A stretch of DNA of 33,411 nt from Sulfobacillus benefaciens (GCA_003023695.1 PXYW01000031.1:1-33411), one strand, 5' to 3'; shown: positions 15,619-24,009, counted from the stretch's first letter. Program-made: numbers and translations. The notes: generated by a model not told the origin, from the letters alone.

Positions 15619-17349
15619 CTATACTTGCGTCTTTCCCAAATAAATCACCCCACGAACGGGGTCTACGGTCACAATCTGCCCATCTTTGAGCTTACGGGTC
15701 GCATCCACCACGCCTACCACAGCGGGAATTTTTCGCGACAGCGCATACACAGCAATATCAGAAGTCCACCCTGGGTTGCTGGCAACAATCGCTGCGGCTT
15801 GATCCAAAATTGGCAGCCAAGATTGATCATACCCGTCCACCACTGCCACAAATGGAGAATCTGGTATCACTGATTGGTTATTGACCACCATCACCGCCCC
15901 GGTCACGGATCCGACATTGACCCCAAGTCCCTGACCCTCCAATACAGGGTCGGTAATCATCTCAACGCGCACTAAATTGGTAGTACCGGGGGTGCCATGA
16001 GGTACGCCAGCTGTGACCACGACTAAATCTCCCTCTGCAACCACGGCTGCTTCCCGGGCCACTTCGATAGCTTGACGTACCATATCAGTGGTATGGATAG
16101 CGGAGTTCATTGCCAAACCTTCCACACCCCAGTATAAGGTAAGTTGCCGCAACGTGGTTTGATGGGGGGAAATCGCCACCACTGGTACCGAAGGTTTGCA
16201 GCGACTGACCATTCGCGCCGTATAGCCCGATTCGGTCACTGTAAGAATAGCCCGTGCGTGCAGTTCCGCGGCAATTTCTGCTGATGCTCGGCTGACCGCA
16301 TCAGCAATGCGATCGGTGGTAAACTTTATCCGGTGGGCATATTCAGGATGAGCATCCGCGCGCTCCGCAATCTTGGCCATCATCGCGACGGACTCTACTG
16401 GATGCTTGCCCACAGCTGTTTCGGCTGAAAGCATCACGGCATCAGTGCCATCCCAAATCGCATTAGCGACATCAGTCGCCTCAGCTCGGGTCGGGCGTTC
16501 TTGATCTACCATCGATTCAAGCATTTGGGTCGCCGTAACAACGGGACGGCCCATCAGGTTAGCCTGACGAATAATGGTTTTTTGCAACTCGGGAACCTCT
16601 TCTTCCGGCAATTCCACGCCTAAATCACCGCGCGCCACCATCACTCCGTCGGACACCTGCAAAATTTCATCCAGATGATCCATCCCCAGCGGATTTTCTA
16701 TTTTTGCCATAAGAAATGTCGATATTTGTTGTTCTTCCAAAAACCGACGCACCGCGAAAATATCCTCTGCTGTCCGGACAAACGAGAGCGCCACAAAATC
16801 AATTCCTTCTTCCGTCACGCCCCGCACAATGGCATCCCGATCTTTTTGCGTAAGGGGATCCAATGGCCAGCCATATCCCGGAAGACTTAATTTTTTTTGG
16901 GAATCGACATCACCACGGTTCTTAGCAGCCAGGGTAATCAAGTCATTGGTGACAGATCGCACCTCCACCACTAATCGGCCATCATCAATCCAAAGCGTTT
17001 GCCCTGTTTGCAACAGGCCAAACAACCCCGGCCAAGTCACCGTCAATATCCGGTCCGATTCACTGCCTTTTCGCCCAATGTAAAAAGTGTCATCAATCTC
17101 TAAATGCAATGTCTTTTGTATCGGCCCTAGGCGCACTTCTGGTCCTTGGGTATCTAACATGACTCCAATTTCTTTTCCTAATTGCTGCGCTGCATGCCGG
17201 GCCAATCGGATTCGCTTTTGATGCAGATCCCACTCTCCGTGGGACAAATTAACTCGGACTACATCCACCCCTGCTTGCAACAGTTGCGTCATAACCTCAA
17301 CATTATCGCAGGCAGGGCCCAGGGTAGCTACAATTTTAGTTCGTCGCAT
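15619..17349 (-). CDS. pyk: Pyruvate kinase with C-terminal PEP-utiliser-like domain
   Basis: Transfers phosphate from PEP to ADP in the last step of glycolysis. The 576 residues match the long Bacillus type. The core carries KIVATLGPACDN, VRVNLSHGEW, the active-site MAKIENPLGMDHLDEIL (catalytic Lys), MVARGDLGVELP and TATQMLESM. The extra C-terminal domain (about the last 100 residues) resembles the mobile phosphohistidine domain of PEP-utilising enzymes, but the position of the phosphorylatable His (usually TSH) reads TSD, so it cannot carry phosphate. The ATG overlaps the stop of the upstream small gene by one base (TAATG). No phosphofructokinase gene is adjacent, unlike in Bacillus. Confidence 0.96.
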   Translation of the reverse strand: MRRTKIVATLGPACDNVEVMTQLLQAGVDVVRVNLSHGEWDLHQKRIRLARHAAQQLGKEIGVMLDTQGPEVRLGPIQKTLHLEIDDTFYIGRKGSESDRILTVTWPGLFGLLQTGQTLWIDDGRLVVEVRSVTNDLITLAAKNRGDVDSQKKLSLPGYGWPLDPLTQKDRDAIVRGVTEEGIDFVALSFVRTAEDIFAVRRFLEEQQISTFLMAKIENPLGMDHLDEILQVSDGVMVARGDLGVELPEEEVPELQKTIIRQANLMGRPVVTATQMLESMVDQERPTRAEATDVANAIWDGTDAVMLSAETAVGKHPVESVAMMAKIAERADAHPEYAHRIKFTTDRIADAVSRASAEIAAELHARAILTVTESGYTARMVSRCKPSVPVVAISPHQTTLRQLTLYWGVEGLAMNSAIHTTDMVRQAIEVAREAAVVAEGDLVVVTAGVPHGTPGTTNLVRVEMITDPVLEGQGLGVNVGSVTGAVMVVNNQSVIPDSPFVAVVDGYDQSWLPILDQAAAIVASNPGWTSDIAVYALSRKIPAVVGVVDATRKLKDGQIVTVDPVRGVIYLGKTQV

Positions 17350-17552
17350 TATCTCAATCGGCCCAAATTTTCAGTAATAATTTCGTGGGCCTCCTCCGCT
17401 TCCCCATCAGGCACTTGAATTTCAATATTACCGCGACCAACGTCATCCACATCAACGCGCCGCAAATTGACCAGCATGCCCTCGTTTTCTAGTAGTTGCT
17501 TTAATCGCTCCGCAATAGCTAACGTGGGAGCGATATAGACAACCGTCCACAT
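17349..17552 (-). CDS. Small DUF2007-like protein upstream of pyk
   Basis: A protein of 67 residues from the ATG at 17552, which has AGGAGG seven bases upstream; an earlier in-frame start at 17633 lacks such a site and would add 27 unconserved-looking residues. The sequence starts MWTVVYIAPTLAIAERLKQL and ends with a short helix rich in Glu. It fits the compact fold of DUF2007-type putative signal-transducing proteins, often misnamed glutamate decarboxylase in Firmicutes. No catalytic residues are evident. The one-base overlap with pyk suggests coupled expression and perhaps a role linked to central carbon metabolism, which is only an inference. Confidence 0.75.
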   Translation of the reverse strand: MWTVVYIAPTLAIAERLKQLLENEGMLVNLRRVDVDDVGRGNIEIQVPDGEAEEAHEIITENLGRLR

Positions 17553-17620
17553 GGAAGTCCCTCCTGCCGGTTGGTTACCGTGTTCAATCTGGTCGTCAGT
17601 TCCTATTTTCCGCCTCTTAT

Positions 17621-17653
17621 GCAAAGGGCGCAACCATTAGTTGCGCCCTTTGC
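17621..17653 (-). other. Perfect 14-bp stem hairpin without U-tract
   Basis: GCAAAGGGCGCAAC (17621-17634) and GTTGCGCCCTTTGC (17640-17653) are exact reverse complements around a five-base loop. It begins ten bases after the stop of the DHA2 transporter gene and precedes the small gene upstream of pyk. Neither strand has a T run after the stem, so it is not a classical intrinsic terminator. It could be a Rho-region or processing/stabilising hairpin, or a terminator that works without a U-tract. Confidence 0.7.
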
Positions 17654-17662
17654 CCCAATTCC

Positions 17663-19168
17663 CTACCATTCCATAGGCATTGCTTCGTGTTCGTTGTTTT
17701 TCGACTCGCCTTGCACCCGAAATAACGACATCAAAGCAGCTACTAGCGACAAAAACACCAACACAAACAGCGCGTAACGAATGGAGGGGATCCAAGGCGG
17801 TTTCGGTCCACCAGCACTCTCGGTTCCTCCATGCATAATTAAAAACGCCGCCATCAAGGTACTAGACAATGCCGTACCCATCGCCATGCCCAAGGATCGC
17901 GCCATGTTCAAAATACCGCCGCCCACGCCCAGACGATCCGAAGGAAGGCTTCCCATCACCGAACTATTATTGGGCGGCGTAAAGATTCCGAGCCCTACGC
18001 CTACGAATACTAGTTCGGCAATCATGAAGATAATGTCGGCATGAATGCTGACACTAAACGCCAAGAATAGCGCAGCAAACCCGGTCACTGCCATGCCGAC
18101 AGTCGTCAACAACCGCGAGCCGTAGCGGTCGGCCAAGCCACCAGCTTTCGGCGCGACCACCGTCATCCCTAGCGGAACCGACGTGAGAATCAAACCGGTT
18201 AACGCGGAATTAAACCCAGAGACTCTCTCAAAGAAGAATGGCATCAAAAACAAGACCCCAAACATGGCCAGATACGACAGTAATCCGGTAAAATTGCCCA
18301 TACTGAAGATGGGAATTTTAAACAACTTTAAATCCACCAGCGGAGCTCGAAAACTTTTCTCACGCAGCAGAAAAGCCACCAGCAACACAATGGCCGCGAC
18401 AAATAATCCAATAATCGCGGGAGAGTCCCAATGCCACACGTTTCCTTCGGTCAAAGCCAACATTAAGGCCACTAAAAACGGCGTGAACAAGATGGTTCCC
18501 CACCAGTCAAACGTCGCTTTAGCGCCCGATATCTTATCTTTAGGTAGAATCATACCGGCCATAATCGTTCCGATTAATCCCACCGGCACATTCACGTAAA
18601 AAATGGCCCGCCATCCGAATAGGCCAATCAGAGCGCCACCGATCGCCGGCCCGAGTGATAATCCAATCGCTTGAGCCGATCCTTGGAAACCGATCGCCTT
18701 TCCGCGCACCGAAGGTGGAACGGTTGCGGTGATAATAGCGACCGAATTTGCTTGCAGCATCGCTGCGCCCGCGGCTTGAAAAACCCGGGACACGATGAGC
18801 ATCGGAAGGTTCACAGCAGCCCCACAGGTTGCCGATCCGAGAATAAACACCAAAAAGCCAAAGGTATATAGCGGCCTTCGGCCCAGCATGTCGGCCATAC
18901 GGCCAAACAGTGTCAATAACGTTGCCAGCGTTAGCAGATAGGAAATCAGAACCCACCCTACAACACTGGCAGTTGCATGAAACGACGTACTCATGATCGG
19001 CAAGGCCACATTCACGATGCTGGCATCGAGGGCAGCCATGAACGCTCCAATACAGACTGTGCCGACCACCAGCCAAATGTAGTTAGGCCTGGCCGTATAC
19101 TTCTCCAATGGCAAGGTTTGCCACAAATGTCTCAAGCCGCTCGCTGAATGAGCGCTTCCCTGTGCCAC
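17663..19168 (-). CDS. MFS multidrug exporter, DHA2 (EmrB/QacA) type
   Basis: A protein of 501 residues with about 14 hydrophobic helices, the DHA2 drug:H+ antiporter layout. Helix 1 carries AALDASIVNVALP (motif D1 of the family). The loop between helices 2 and 3 has GRMADMLGRRPLY (motif A). Helix 5 includes GLSLGPAIGGALIG (motif C of exporters). It should expel hydrophobic toxic compounds or organic solutes across the cytoplasmic membrane using the proton gradient; the substrate is unknown. GTG start with GGAGGG six bases upstream. A candidate promoter and a repeated 9-mer lie in its leader. It is divergent from rqcH. Confidence 0.92.
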   Translation of the reverse strand: MAQGSAHSASGLRHLWQTLPLEKYTARPNYIWLVVGTVCIGAFMAALDASIVNVALPIMSTSFHATASVVGWVLISYLLTLATLLTLFGRMADMLGRRPLYTFGFLVFILGSATCGAAVNLPMLIVSRVFQAAGAAMLQANSVAIITATVPPSVRGKAIGFQGSAQAIGLSLGPAIGGALIGLFGWRAIFYVNVPVGLIGTIMAGMILPKDKISGAKATFDWWGTILFTPFLVALMLALTEGNVWHWDSPAIIGLFVAAIVLLVAFLLREKSFRAPLVDLKLFKIPIFSMGNFTGLLSYLAMFGVLFLMPFFFERVSGFNSALTGLILTSVPLGMTVVAPKAGGLADRYGSRLLTTVGMAVTGFAALFLAFSVSIHADIIFMIAELVFVGVGLGIFTPPNNSSVMGSLPSDRLGVGGGILNMARSLGMAMGTALSSTLMAAFLIMHGGTESAGGPKPPWIPSIRYALFVLVFLSLVAALMSLFRVQGESKNNEHEAMPMEW

Positions 19169-19234
19169 GGCTATCCCTCCAAAGATATTGTCAACATGGC
19201 TCAGGCGGACGTGTTTTCCCCGCCTCCACGGGGA

Positions 19235-19254
19235 CTTAAGCCACTCTTAAGCCA
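19235..19254 (-). repeat. Two 9-bp direct repeats in the leader of the DHA2 exporter
   Basis: CTTAAGCCA occurs at 19235-19243 and 19246-19254, an 11-base period, about one helical turn. Each contains the palindrome CTTAAG. They lie between the candidate -10 (19289-19294) and the exporter start, followed by a short CCCCG/CGGGG inverted repeat at 19218-19233. This is a possible regulator site or leader element, with no family assigned. Confidence 0.4.
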
Positions 19255-19288
19255 TTATCCCACCATCGATGCCACAAATCTACATCTC

Positions 19289-19318
19289 AGTATAGTGCCT
19301 TTTAATCAATTACGTTAA
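19289..19318 (-). promoter_or_regulatory. Candidate promoter for the DHA2 exporter
   Basis: On the minus strand TTAACG (19318-19313) and TATACT (19294-19289) are 18 bases apart, four and five matches to the sigma-A hexamers. The plus-strand TACAAT at 19323-19328 is a candidate -10 for divergent rqcH, so the two promoters would be nearly back to back. No good -35 can be read for the rqcH side. The rest of the gap 19169-19365 shows only the repeats listed separately. Confidence 0.45.
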
Positions 19319-19365
19319 ATCGTACAATGACATTTGATATGTATTCAGGAAGGCAGGAGTCTCCC

Positions 19366-20979
19366 ATGCCCTTTGACGCCCTTATGTTACGTGCTTTAGA
19401 GCAAAGCTGGGCCACCGAATTGCCCGGCATGCGCGTAGAGCACATTGTCTCCCAAAACAGCCATATTTGGCTCAAGGCAAAAAATCGCCCCCGTGCCCTG
19501 TTAATAGTGTTGGCACCGGGGCTAAGCCGCATGCATTGGACTCAACGGCCGCTGCCCAAAGAAGGCGACCGCAGTAAAAATCAATTTTTTCAACGCTTAA
19601 CTCCTTTTGTGATCACATCCCTTGTCGTGCCCCACTTCGAGAGAATAGTCCACTTGGACATCCTGCAACCCGACGATTTTGGGGATCCTCAACCTCGTCG
19701 TCTCATCGTCGAAATGGCAGGGCACCTTACCAATTTGGTGCTGGTCACAACGGATTTTACCGTGATTGACGCATTCCGTAAAATTCCGCCAGGACGTCCC
19801 GGTCGCACTATTTGGCCCGGTCAGCCTTACACCTCGCCACCAGCGGTTGCCAATCCGTGCGATACCCATAATCCCAACCACTTAACCCCACTGGCCAAAC
19901 TCCTATACACGGAAACAGGACACTGGTCTTGGGAGCGGTTTTGTTCGGATTGGCACCAGGCCAATTACCGCTTTTATCAACTGACCTCTCCAAAGGGCGA
20001 ATCTGATCTATGGGTCTACCCACTAGCCGGTTACCAAAATCAGGCGGTGACAGATCCGCACGCCGCCCTGGATGAATTGTTCCAATCCCGCGAGCAGGCC
20101 ATGGCTTTTGAAGCCCAGCGCAAACAATTGGCGCGGTTGTTGGAGAAACGGCAGCAGCACCTGGAGAAAAAAATTTCCGAGTATCAATCACAAATAGCTG
20201 CCGACCCCAATCAGTTACGCCATCTCGGAGACCTCTGGCTAACTTATCAATACCTGTTCCAAAATCAGTCACTACCCTGTACCATTGAGGTACCTTCTTT
20301 GGAAAATCCTACGACTACGGTAAAGCTCACCGCCCAACCAGGGGATACTCCGGTCACCTTGGCTCAGGCCTATTATCGAGAGGCCCGCAAACAAGAAGCA
20401 CGAAAGCAGTCTCTTGCTCAAATCCTACCGCAACTAGCGCATGAACTTGCCGAAGTCACAACAAATCAGCAGCTTTTGGCAACCGACGTAAGCCAGGCCT
20501 GGCTAGCTCAACAATTGCAGATGACGCAAAAGATGGCCGCTAAACCGACCTCTCAGCAGGTACTCCCTTACCGTCGATTTCAAACCCAAAGCGGGTACCC
20601 TATCTGGGTGGGCCGCTCGCAACAAGAAAACGCGGATCTAACCTTTCGCCAAGCTCGTCCTGACGACATGTGGTTTCACGTAAAACAGTCTCCAGGGTCC
20701 CACGTCATATTGGGCTGCGGAAAATCGCACCCTAATCTCGATGACTTGTTGGACGCAGCAGAACTTGCCGTATTTTACAGTCAGGCCTCGCAATCCTCAA
20801 TGGTTCCTGTAGACTATACCCGGCGTAAGTTTGTTCGCAAGCGCCCTCACGGGGAGCCAGGGCAGGTCTTGTACCGGCAAGAAAAAACGTTGTATATTAC
20901 CCCAGACCCCGAGCGCCTGAGACGACTAGGCGCAGTAAAAGAAAAACTGGCTGGAAAGGGAATCCCCGGTTCCCGTTAA
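19366..20979 (+). CDS. rqcH: Ribosome quality control protein RqcH (NFACT / FbpA family)
   Basis: A protein of 537 residues. Bacterial RqcH binds stalled 50S-peptidyl-tRNA complexes and recruits tRNA-Ala to add C-terminal alanine tails that mark the chain for degradation. Visible are the NFACT-N domain (MPFDALMLRAL; RLIVEMAGHLTNLVLV; IWPGQPYTSPP), a central coiled-coil rich in Gln/Lys (about 235-400, with EKRQQHLEKKISEYQSQ), and the NFACT-R domain (PYRRFQTQSGYPIWVGRS; DMWFHVKQSPGSHVIL). I chose the ATG at 19366, six bases after AGGAG; the longer form from 19327 lacks a site. The Asp-Arg pair needed for tailing in B. subtilis reads Glu92-Arg93 here. As in Bacillus, it lies near the pyr genes. 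Its stop overlaps that of pyrE. Confidence 0.93.
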   Translation: MPFDALMLRALEQSWATELPGMRVEHIVSQNSHIWLKAKNRPRALLIVLAPGLSRMHWTQRPLPKEGDRSKNQFFQRLTPFVITSLVVPHFERIVHLDILQPDDFGDPQPRRLIVEMAGHLTNLVLVTTDFTVIDAFRKIPPGRPGRTIWPGQPYTSPPAVANPCDTHNPNHLTPLAKLLYTETGHWSWERFCSDWHQANYRFYQLTSPKGESDLWVYPLAGYQNQAVTDPHAALDELFQSREQAMAFEAQRKQLARLLEKRQQHLEKKISEYQSQIAADPNQLRHLGDLWLTYQYLFQNQSLPCTIEVPSLENPTTTVKLTAQPGDTPVTLAQAYYREARKQEARKQSLAQILPQLAHELAEVTTNQQLLATDVSQAWLAQQLQMTQKMAAKPTSQQVLPYRRFQTQSGYPIWVGRSQQENADLTFRQARPDDMWFHVKQSPGSHVILGCGKSHPNLDDLLDAAELAVFYSQASQSSMVPVDYTRRKFVRKRPHGEPGQVLYRQEKTLYITPDPERLRRLGAVKEKLAGKGIPGSR

Positions 20980-21551
20980 GCTTTAGGCCGTGTTAATGGA
21001 ATGTTCTCTTGACACAACGGGCACTCACTGGGATCCCAGGACGGTACGGATCCCGCGGGAAACCGAAATACCGCTTCGTAACCCCGCTTGGTCCAATGGG
21101 GTTTTTCCTGTCCGCGGTCCACTAAGGCACCCACCGCAACTACTTGCCCCCCATTGGAGTTCACAGCCGCGATGACTTTGTCAACGGAACTTCCCGTGGT
21201 CACGACGTCTTCTACTACAACCACCCGTTCTCCGGGAGTCAGACGAAATCCTCGTTTAAATTGCATGGTCCCATCGTCAGTTTTTTCAGCAAACAAGACG
21301 CGACTGTCATGCCACCGCGAAGCTACGGCGAAAGCTGGTATAATGCCCCCAACCGCTGGGCCCACTACAGTAAATGCCTGATACGGTTCTAATTGCCTTG
21401 CTAGTTGGTCTGCCCAGGGCGCCACCGCCGATGGGTATTCGGTCAACCTCGCCAATAAAAGAAACTGGTCACTGTGACGACCGGTAGTCAACAAAAAATG
21501 CCCTTTCAAATAAGCGCCCCACTTTGCTAAATCGGCTGCGTCGCAAGCCAT
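20976..21551 (-). CDS. pyrE: Orotate phosphoribosyltransferase
   Basis: Joins orotate to PRPP giving OMP. The protein is 191 residues from the ATG at 21551, chosen because GGGGAG lies nine bases upstream and family members begin at this point; a GTG at 21617 would add 22 residues overlapping pyrF. The PRPP motif is VVVVEDVVTTGSS, and GRHSDQFLLLARL near the N-terminus matches the Thermus/Firmicute type. A C-terminal CPLC pair typical of that subgroup is present. It is the last gene of the pyr operon. Its TAA overlaps the TAA of convergent rqcH in the palindrome TTAA, leaving no room for a terminator between them. Confidence 0.95.
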   Translation of the reverse strand: MACDAADLAKWGAYLKGHFLLTTGRHSDQFLLLARLTEYPSAVAPWADQLARQLEPYQAFTVVGPAVGGIIPAFAVASRWHDSRVLFAEKTDDGTMQFKRGFRLTPGERVVVVEDVVTTGSSVDKVIAAVNSNGGQVVAVGALVDRGQEKPHWTKRGYEAVFRFPAGSVPSWDPSECPLCQENIPLTRPKA

Positions 21552-21603
21552 CGCTGTCATCTCCCCGTCCCAACATATTGGTTGGCTTAAAAACCCCCAT
21601 GCC

Positions 21604-22293
21604 CTACCTCTCCTCACTCACACTTTCGACCATAGCCATGAGTTCTTGATAGGCCTGGACAACATCAGGCCGGCCGATAAGGGATCGTCCTATGACCAAA
21701 TCGGTGGCACCAGCCAACACCGCCTGCTGCGGTGTTGCAATCCGCTCCTGATCATCTCCGGGCACCGCAGCGCCCCACCGAATTCCCGGTACTACAATGC
21801 GGGATTCGGGCCACAATTCTCGGATCCGGGGAGTTTCATCCAGGGACGCTACCACCCCATCCAATCCTGCGTGTTTGCACCTTTGGGCAGCATTGATGAC
21901 AAAATCTTGACTAGTCCCGGTAATACCCATCTGATGAATATCATCGGTGCTCAAACTCGTCAAAAGGGTTACACCGACTATTGCCAATTGCTCGCGGGAG
22001 AGAGCCTCTATCATCGCCATCCCTCCTGTTGCATGAACCGTAGTCAAGGATACCCCCATTTCCTCAATGCGGTTAATGGCTCGCGAGACGGTATGAGGAA
22101 TATCATGAAGTTTCAAATCTAAAAAAATTTCCCAACCCTGTCGGATCCACTCTATAACGGGACCTGGGCCGATAGCCGTAAATAGTTCCAATCCCACCTT
22201 GAATTGGCGGTGACTGGAAAACTTGTTCATCAAAGATTCCGCGTCGCCACGAGCAGGCACATCCAAGGCAATCCATATTTTGGGTCTATTCAT
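21604..22293 (-). CDS. pyrF: Orotidine 5'-phosphate decarboxylase
   Basis: Decarboxylates OMP to UMP. The protein is 229 residues from the ATG at 22293, where family members begin (MNRPKIWIALDVP). That start overlaps the end of pyrD by eight bases; the longer frame to 22368 lies inside pyrD and is unlikely. The catalytic D-x-K-x-x-D array is D59, K61 and D64 in FLDLKLHDIPHTV. The phosphate-binding end is TDLVIGRSLIGRPD with its conserved Arg. A barrel enzyme of group I length. Confidence 0.95.
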   Translation of the reverse strand: MNRPKIWIALDVPARGDAESLMNKFSSHRQFKVGLELFTAIGPGPVIEWIRQGWEIFLDLKLHDIPHTVSRAINRIEEMGVSLTTVHATGGMAMIEALSREQLAIVGVTLLTSLSTDDIHQMGITGTSQDFVINAAQRCKHAGLDGVVASLDETPRIRELWPESRIVVPGIRWGAAVPGDDQERIATPQQAVLAGATDLVIGRSLIGRPDVVQAYQELMAMVESVSEER

Positions 22294-23239
22294 AGTCTTC
22301 CACCATAACTGGAGCAGCATGGCTCCGCCCCGGAAGAGCCGATCCCACGACATCTGAAAGGCCGTCAAAACCTAACTCTGAAATGACCTCCGGCAATTCT
22401 GCCACGATTTCTTGCATCCTCCGCGGATATTGAAAAGTGATGGTCCCCACCATTACCGCCGCGGCTCCGGCCATTAAAAATTCCACCACATCCATGGTGG
22501 AACTAATGCCTCCCATACCTACGACCGGAATTTCCACGGCTTGAGCCACTTCGTATACGATGCGCAAGGCTATTGGCTTAATTGCAGGTCCGGATAAGCC
22601 CCCGGTAATCCCCCCCAACGCGGGCCTCCGATGTCTGACGTCAATTGCCATTCCTACCACAGTATTAATAGCCGAAATCATGTCGGCTCCAGCATCCTCC
22701 ACGGCTTTAGCAATCATCGCCGGATAGGTGGTATTTGGTGAGATTTTAACCATTACCGGCAAATCAGTCTCAGCCCGCACCGCAGACATCACCTGTGCGG
22801 CCTGATCGGGGTCTTGTCCAAAACTCATTCCACCTTCTTTAATGTTGGGGCACGAGATGTTCACCTCCAAGGCGTCAATCCCGGACTCCCGACTTAGCCG
22901 TGCAGCAACTCGGCGATATTCGTCAACGGTGTGGCCAATAATGTTGGCAATAATGCGCGTATCAGCGTTGCGCAAAAATGGCAGGTCTTGCTGACAAAAC
23001 ACCTCGACGCCGTGATTTTGCAGCCCGATTGAATTCAACAGCCCCATGGGGGTTTCCCATACCCGAGGCGGCGGATTGCCTGGCCAGGGGTCTGGAGACA
23101 ACCCTTTGACGCTAATCCCCCCTAACACTGACATGTCAACCAAGGACGCATACTCTGGACCAAATCCAAACGTGCCGGAGGCTGCTATGATGGGATTCTT
23201 GAGCTTTAGTCCGCGGGGCAATGACACCGCCAAATTCAT
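22286..23239 (-). CDS. pyrD: Dihydroorotate dehydrogenase, catalytic subunit (class 1B)
   Basis: FMN enzyme that oxidises dihydroorotate to orotate and passes electrons to PyrK and NAD+. The protein is 317 residues from the ATG at 23239, which overlaps the pyrK stop as ATGA; an upstream in-frame start at 23542 lies inside pyrK. Signatures are LKNPIIAASGTFGFG, SVKGLSP (FMN lysine), and NISCPNIKEGG with the class 1 catalytic Cys130. Serine at that position would have indicated a class 2 enzyme. GMGGISSTMDVVEFLMAGA binds the FMN phosphate. The pairing with pyrK confirms the NAD-dependent 1B type. Confidence 0.96.
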   Translation of the reverse strand: MNLAVSLPRGLKLKNPIIAASGTFGFGPEYASLVDMSVLGGISVKGLSPDPWPGNPPPRVWETPMGLLNSIGLQNHGVEVFCQQDLPFLRNADTRIIANIIGHTVDEYRRVAARLSRESGIDALEVNISCPNIKEGGMSFGQDPDQAAQVMSAVRAETDLPVMVKISPNTTYPAMIAKAVEDAGADMISAINTVVGMAIDVRHRRPALGGITGGLSGPAIKPIALRIVYEVAQAVEIPVVGMGGISSTMDVVEFLMAGAAAVMVGTITFQYPRRMQEIVAELPEVISELGFDGLSDVVGSALPGRSHAAPVMVEDYE

Positions 23240-24009
23240 GGGAAGATCAGCTCCTCTCGAGAAAACACCGGGCCATCGGCGCAGACCCGCCGGTAACTCG
23301 GGCCATTGGCCCCATTTCCTAACACCACACACGCCAAGCACGCTCCGACTCCACATCCCATTCTTTGCTCCAACGCCAACCAGACATCGCCCCGCTGGCC
23401 AGACGTTGCCGCAACCGCGCTTAACATTGCAGTCGGTCCGCAGGCATAGACCTGCCCCAGAGGATTCTTGGCCAGCCAGCGGGCTAACGGCCCAATCACG
23501 GTACCCTTTTCCCCGCGGGAACCATCGTCGGTGGTGACCCACACCTCATGGCCTAACTGGCGAAAGTTCTCCTCCAGCAATAGCAAAGAAGCAGTCCTGG
23601 CTCCCAAGATGGTGGCAGGAGTCGTCTGAGCGGCAGGGGTCCATTGGGATGCTGCAGCGAGCAATGGGGGAATCCCCACCCCTCCTCCCACCAAACACCA
23701 TGGGCGACGATCATCAGGGGCCGGAAATCCTCGGCCTAAAGGCCCTAAAATGTCAAGAACGGCCCCCTCTTGCTGGCTGGCTAGCCAGCGGGTTCCCACG
23801 CCTACCACCTGAAACAGAATGGCCGCGTGTCCGGTATCGACGTCAAGGCGGGAAAACGAAATCGGCCGGCGAAGCATCCCCTGGGTCGCCACATGCGCAA
23901 ATTGTCCGGGAGTAGCCTTAGCTAATGGCGGGCTATGCACCCACAATTCCACATGATCCGGCGCGGGCACATGCCGTTTGATTATTGGTGCTAAAATGAG
24001 CTCCGACAG
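23236..24009 (-). CDS. pyrK: Dihydroorotate dehydrogenase electron transfer subunit, probable CTG start
   Basis: Flavin/iron-sulfur subunit that passes electrons from PyrD's FMN to NAD+. FAD-binding RRPISF, the NAD site GGGVGIPPLL, and a C-terminal [2Fe-2S] set (GCGVGACLAC, then RVC) are present. The first ATG/GTG in frame (GTG at 23970) has no ribosome binding site and cuts off the first beta strand of the family fold. The frame is open 13 codons further up to CTG at 24009, preceded by GGAGGTGA six bases away. That form adds LSELILAPIIKRH, restores the usual beginning, and gives 257 residues, normal for PyrK. I therefore take CTG as the start. It lies 24 bases after carB. Confidence 0.88.
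   Translation of the reverse strand: MSELILAPIIKRHVPAPDHVELWVHSPPLAKATPGQFAHVATQGMLRRPISFSRLDVDTGHAAILFQVVGVGTRWLASQQEGAVLDILGPLGRGFPAPDDRRPWCLVGGGVGIPPLLAAASQWTPAAQTTPATILGARTASLLLLEENFRQLGHEVWVTTDDGSRGEKGTVIGPLARWLAKNPLGQVYACGPTAMLSAVAATSGQRGDVWLALEQRMGCGVGACLACVVLGNGANGPSYRRVCADGPVFSREELIFP

Noticed and set aside
22293..23542. Long upstream extensions of pyrF and pyrD
   Set aside because: They lie inside the preceding genes in another frame; family starts and overlaps with the upstream stop codons fix the real starts at 22293 and 23239.
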